From assembly GCF_030812595.1 (NCBI RefSeq), contig NZ_JAUSSZ010000007.1:62001-126000 (forward strand): a stretch of DNA of 64,000 nt, in the 5' to 3' direction. Under the pieces are notes generated by a model. That model was not told the DNA's origin. It saw only the letters and a list, made by a program, of their open reading frames with translations, and ran no database searches. Positions 60,835-64,000 of this stretch are shown in pieces. The stretch comes from Arthrobacter bambusae (GTDB lineage: Bacteria; Actinomycetota; Actinomycetes; Actinomycetales; Micrococcaceae). The position numbers were made by a program, and so were the translations under genes. Position 1 is the first letter of the stretch, and every line of letters starts with the position of its first letter.

Positions 60835-61128
60835 ATGACTGTTTTCGCTGTTGAGTACGTGTACGACGCCGAGTCCGCCGAGGTGCGCGACGCGAACCGC
60901 CCTGCGCACCGGGATTGGCTCGCCAGCCTTGCCGAGAAGGGCACCCTGCTGGCCAGTGGACCTTACACCGACGGCGCGGGTGCGCTGCTGCTGCTCAAGG
61001 CCGCCGACGAGACTGAGCTGAACGCCACGCTGAAGGAGGACCCCTTCGCTGCCGTCCAAGGGATTGCAGGTATCCGGACGTCGGAGTGGAACCCCGTGAT
61101 CGGTGTGCTCGCCGCCCACGCTTCCTAG
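60835..61128 (+). CDS. YciI-family protein
   Basis: This is a 97-aa ferredoxin-like-fold protein with AVEYVYDAES, RPAHRDWLASLAEKGTLLAS, GPYTDGAGALLLL and a DPF segment, the YciI pattern with the His-Asp pair (H about residue 23). Function of the family is mostly unknown; some members are dehydrochlorinase-like. ATG at 60835. It sits between the protease and ispG. Confidence 0.9.
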   Translation: MTVFAVEYVYDAESAEVRDANRPAHRDWLASLAEKGTLLASGPYTDGAGALLLLKAADETELNATLKEDPFAAVQGIAGIRTSEWNPVIGVLAAHAS

Positions 61129-61193
61129 CAGCATGACCGGCCGGGTCCAGATCCCGGCCCTACGATCCACCCATTTCAACCCAAGGAGTCCAC

Positions 61194-62360
61194 GTGACCT
61201 CGGTCAGCCTGGGAATGCCGTCAGCCCCGCCCCCCGTTCTTGCGCCCCGTCGCAAGACCCGCCAGATCAAGGTGGGTTCGGTCGGCGTAGGCTCCGATTC
61301 ACCCATCAGCGTGCAATCGATGACCACCACCCCCACTACGGACATCAACGCCACCCTGCAGCAGATCGCCGAGCTGACGGCGTCCGGCTGTGACATCGTG
61401 CGTGTCGCGTGCCCTTCCGCGGACGACGCCGAGGCACTGCCGATCATTGCCCGTAAGTCCCAGATTCCCGTGATCGCAGACATCCACTTCCAGCCGAAGT
61501 ATGTCTTCGCCGCGATCGAGGCCGGTTGCGCCGCCGTGCGTGTCAACCCGGGCAACATCCGCAAGTTCGATGACCAGGTGAAGGAAATCGCCAAGGCCGC
61601 CAAGGACCACGGCACCTCCATCAGGATCGGCGTCAACGCCGGATCCCTGGAGCCCGGCATCCTCAAGAAGTACGGCAAAGCCACCCCCGAAGCCCTCGTC
61701 GAGTCGGCGGTGTGGGAAGCTTCGCTGTTCGAGGAACACGGCTTCCACGATTTCAAGATCTCCGTCAAGCACAACGACCCCGTCATCATGGTGGCGGCCT
61801 ACGAGATGCTTGCCGAAAAGGGTGACTGGCCCCTGCACCTTGGCGTGACCGAGGCCGGACCCGCCTTCCAAGGCACCATCAAGTCCGCAACGGCGTTTGG
61901 AGCGTTGCTGTCCCGGGGCATCGGCGACACCATCCGCGTGTCCCTTTCCGCGCCGCCTGTTGAGGAAGTCAAGGTAGGCAACCAGATCCTGCAGTCCCTC
62001 AACCTGCGCCCCCGCAAGCTCGAAATCGTCTCCTGCCCTTCATGCGGACGCGCCCAGGTGGACGTCTACACGCTGGCAGAGCAGGTCACGGCCGGGCTTG
62101 AGGGAATGGAAATTCCGCTGCGCGTCGCCGTCATGGGTTGTGTGGTGAACGGCCCCGGTGAGGCACGTGAAGCCGATCTCGGTGTGGCCTCCGGAAACGG
62201 CAAGGGCCAGATCTTCGTGAAGGGGGAAGTCATTAAGACTGTCCCCGAGAGCCAAATTGTTGAGACACTGATCGAAGAGGCCATGCGTATCGCTGAAGAG
62301 ATGGGGGAGGCCGATGGCGAAGATGCTGTCAAGGGTAGCCCCGTGGTTAGCGTCTCGTAG
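61194..62360 (+). CDS. ispG: 4-Hydroxy-3-methylbut-2-enyl diphosphate synthase
   Basis: This is a 388-aa [4Fe-4S] enzyme of the MEP pathway. [20 protein letters not shown] near the start, RVNPGNIR, and the cluster cysteines in CPSCGR and [12 protein letters not shown] are present. GTG start with AAGGAG upstream. Its last 47 nt overlap the next gene in another frame. Confidence 0.97.
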   Translation: MTSVSLGMPSAPPPVLAPRRKTRQIKVGSVGVGSDSPISVQSMTTTPTTDINATLQQIAELTASGCDIVRVACPSADDAEALPIIARKSQIPVIADIHFQPKYVFAAIEAGCAAVRVNPGNIRKFDDQVKEIAKAAKDHGTSIRIGVNAGSLEPGILKKYGKATPEALVESAVWEASLFEEHGFHDFKISVKHNDPVIMVAAYEMLAEKGDWPLHLGVTEAGPAFQGTIKSATAFGALLSRGIGDTIRVSLSAPPVEEVKVGNQILQSLNLRPRKLEIVSCPSCGRAQVDVYTLAEQVTAGLEGMEIPLRVAVMGCVVNGPGEAREADLGVASGNGKGQIFVKGEVIKTVPESQIVETLIEEAMRIAEEMGEADGEDAVKGSPVVSVS

Positions 62361-63216
62361 CCAAGAGGGGACCGGCCCGGACGGTGTCACCGTCCGGGTG
62401 CTCGGCGCTGCCGACACCCCGGCCCTTCGCGTGCTCGCGATGGAAGACCCGGTAGCGAACGTCTTCATTCTGGCGCACCTGGATTCGTCGGGGAGCGCCG
62501 CACCCACTTCCGGGGGCGCGAGCGTCTTTGGAGTGTTCGACGGCGACGCCCTGGTGGGTGCCTGCTGGGCCGGTGCCAACCTGGTTCCGGTGCAGCTGGA
62601 CCCCGGACTGGCTTCCCGCGTGGCCGTGGCGGCCCACCGCGCGGGCCGGCGCTACGCCTCGATCTTCGGGCCCGCGGAGACCGTGCTGGCATTGCATTCC
62701 CGCTTGGAGCAGTTTGGTCATTTCGCCCACGAGGTACGTGCTGAGCAGCCCCTCCTGGCCATCTCGGGCCCACCTGCCATCGAAGCCAATCCGCAGCTCG
62801 GCTTCGGGAAAATCACGGACTTCGAGCGGATCCTGCCCGCCTGCGCCGCCATGTTCGAAGAGGAAGTGGGTTATTCGCCCTTTCTCGGGAGCGAGGACTT
62901 CTACAGCCGCAGGGTGGCCGGACTGATCCGGCAGGGCCATTCCTTGGTGCACATCGACGCCGGCGGGACCGTGAAGTTCAAAGCGGAACTCGGGGCTGTC
63001 ACGGCACAGGCAACCCAGGTGCAGGGTGTCTGGATGAACCCTGAGTTCCGCGGCCAAGGGCTCAGCGCCGGGTACATGGCGGGAGTGGTAGTCCTGGCCC
63101 AGCAGTTCGCGCCGATTACGAGCCTTTACGTCAATGAGTACAACACCAGGGCACGGGCCACCTACGAGCGGGTCGGATTCCAGCGCCTCGGTACGTTCGC
63201 CACAGTCCTTTACTAG
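62314..63216 (+). CDS. GNAT-family N-acetyltransferase (DUF4081 type)
   Basis: This 300-aa protein has an N-terminal DUF4081-like half ([31 protein letters not shown]) and a C-terminal GNAT domain with [20 protein letters not shown], the acetyl-CoA loop, and [18 protein letters not shown]. It overlaps ispG by 47 nt from ATG 62314; ATG 62323 is also possible. The acceptor substrate is unknown. The same ispG-GNAT order is common in actinobacteria. Confidence 0.88.
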   Translation: MAKMLSRVAPWLASRSQEGTGPDGVTVRVLGAADTPALRVLAMEDPVANVFILAHLDSSGSAAPTSGGASVFGVFDGDALVGACWAGANLVPVQLDPGLASRVAVAAHRAGRRYASIFGPAETVLALHSRLEQFGHFAHEVRAEQPLLAISGPPAIEANPQLGFGKITDFERILPACAAMFEEEVGYSPFLGSEDFYSRRVAGLIRQGHSLVHIDAGGTVKFKAELGAVTAQATQVQGVWMNPEFRGQGLSAGYMAGVVVLAQQFAPITSLYVNEYNTRARATYERVGFQRLGTFATVLY

Positions 63217-63244
63217 CCACGGTCCTGTACTAGTCACGGTCCTG
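63211..63244. repeat. 17-bp tandem duplication at the GNAT stop codon
   Basis: TACTAG(C/T)CACGGTCCTG occurs twice in tandem with one difference. The first TAG is the stop of the GNAT gene, and a third TAG follows the second copy. Confidence 0.8.
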
Positions 63245-63255
63245 TATAGTGCGGG

Positions 63256-63873
63256 CTAGCCAGGGGGAGTGAGCTCGCCGGTGAGGTAGTGCTGGACATT
63301 GGGGGCCACGAGCCGGACCACCTCGTCCTGGGAGGCCGAAGCCAGCGGTTCGAGCCGGACCACGTAACGCATCAGCATGAGCCCCACCATCTGCGTGGCG
63401 ATGAGATTGCCGCGCATCCTTGTTTCCTCGGGGGAGCCAGGAAGCCCCGCCGTGATCCTGGAGAGGATGGTCCTCGCCACCATTTCGCGCAACAGGGCGG
63501 TCTTGGCCTTGGAACCGATCGTTCCCCTGACGAACGCGACCAGCCCGTGTTGCGCAGGGCCTTCCCACAGGCGCACCACGGCGCGGACGATTGCCTCTGA
63601 GCGTTGCGACGGCTCCAACGATTCGACGCCGGCAAGGACCTCGTTGGGATCGGCCGGGAGCTCGATGCTCTGGGCAAAGAGTTGGTCCTTTCCCTTGAAG
63701 AAGTGGTGGACCATGGCAGGGTCGACCTCGGCTTCGCGGGCCACCTGCCGCAGGCTCGTGCCCTCGAAACCGTGCTCGGCGAAGAGCCGGCGCGCTGTGG
63801 CCAGGATCAGTTCGCGGGAGTCACCCCCGCCGCTGCGGCGTCCCCGCCGCTGGGGAGGCAAGGCGCCGCTCAT
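63256..63873 (-). CDS. TetR-family regulator
   Basis: The 205-aa regulator has RELILATARRLFAEHGFEGT and LRQVAREAEVDPAMVHHFF at about residues 20-62 and a C-terminal TetR_C_17-like ligand domain (RMRGNLIATQMVGLMLMRYV). ATG 63873 overlaps the stop of the upstream membrane-protein gene by ATGA, so it is translationally coupled to what appears to be a transporter. This suggests it regulates that efflux or ABC system. Confidence 0.9.
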   Translation of the reverse strand: MSGALPPQRRGRRSGGGDSRELILATARRLFAEHGFEGTSLRQVAREAEVDPAMVHHFFKGKDQLFAQSIELPADPNEVLAGVESLEPSQRSEAIVRAVVRLWEGPAQHGLVAFVRGTIGSKAKTALLREMVARTILSRITAGLPGSPEETRMRGNLIATQMVGLMLMRYVVRLEPLASASQDEVVRLVAPNVQHYLTGELTPPG

Positions 63874-64000
63874 GCCGTCCGCCGTCGGAGGGTGAACGAG
63901 GCCAGCACCAGAACTCCCACCACGATCGCCGCCATGATCCCGGCATCCTGCCACATGAGCTGCGTCGCCTCGGAGTTGTTGGCGATCTGCTGGAGCGCGT
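63870..64000 (-). CDS. Membrane protein, C-terminal end only (ABC-2 permease-like)
   Basis: The partial frame reads ALQQIANNSEATQLMWQDAG then a hydrophobic segment (IMAAIVVGVLVLASFTL) and the basic end RRRTA before TGA 63870. This is the usual last transmembrane helix of an ABC-2-type permease. The rest lies outside the window. The ATGA overlap couples it to the TetR gene. Confidence 0.6.
   Translation of the reverse strand, partial: ALQQIANNSEATQLMWQDAGIMAAIVVGVLVLASFTLRRRTA

Noticed and set aside
1..64000. CRISPR array or rRNA operon
   Set aside because: No regularly spaced identical repeats and no rRNA-like sequence were found.

Overview
The window is high-GC actinobacterial DNA, most likely an Arthrobacter-group member of the Micrococcaceae. 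This rests on the rpsB-tsf-pyrH-frr-cdsA and dxr-M50 protease-ispG blocks, the frequent GTG/TTG starts and an actinobacterial-type leucine catabolic cluster. It divides near 30.1 kb: the left part is accessory DNA, the right part is chromosomal core. The boundary is marked by a 3' tRNA fragment at 30098-30137, the usual scar of an element integrated in a tRNA gene.

1-18.5 kb: catabolic gene cluster. LysR and aldo-keto reductase form one minus-strand unit and a zinc alcohol dehydrogenase another. A plus-strand run follows: SDR, SnoaL-like protein, a ribose-type ABC importer (permease, binding lipoprotein, and an ATPase fused to a second permease), cupin, aldehyde dehydrogenase and an MFS transporter. 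Two decayed genes come next (a fragment of an NAD-epimerase and a doubly frameshifted metallo-beta-lactamase-fold hydrolase), then MmgE/PrpD, another SDR and an acyl-CoA thioesterase. The substrate cannot be read from the sequence.

18.5-30.1 kb: mobile and defence region. A C-terminal doc toxin fragment is followed by a complete but internally deleted Tn402/Tn5053-like transposon (19078-23845), with 25-bp inverted repeats (21/25 matching) and a 5-bp target duplication GTAAT. It holds tniA and tniQ remnants, an intact serine resolvase with a probable res site, and a cargo of hydrolase, SDR and TetR regulator with a palindromic operator. It inserted about 95 bp upstream of a 1366-aa protein that joins a Xre helix-turn-helix, an Mrr-like PD-(D/E)xK nuclease domain, a STAND-type P-loop ATPase and a long helical C-terminus. 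This is the best candidate for an undescribed anti-phage system here. A second doc locus with an intact antitoxin and a dead toxin follows, then an excisionase-like gene and the tRNA fragment.

30.1-64 kb: core genome. It holds regulators, small hypothetical genes, a GDSL hydrolase, an HSL-type esterase, a frameshifted secreted protein, an acyl-CoA dehydrogenase, an M23 peptidase whose stop seems lost, the ribosomal/EF-Ts/UMP kinase/RRF/CDP-DAG synthase block, a DivIVA-like protein, and a branched-chain amino acid catabolic locus. That locus comprises a BCKDH complex with a divergent Lrp regulator, a TetR regulator, 3-methylcrotonyl-CoA carboxylase, isovaleryl-CoA dehydrogenase, CoA-transferase, a MaoC hydratase and a CitE-like lyase. 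Isoprenoid genes dxr and ispG with a site-2 protease close the window. The same GTTA-N8-TAAC palindrome occurs twice before the carboxylase operon and once before the acyl-CoA dehydrogenase at 35.4 kb, which suggests one regulon.
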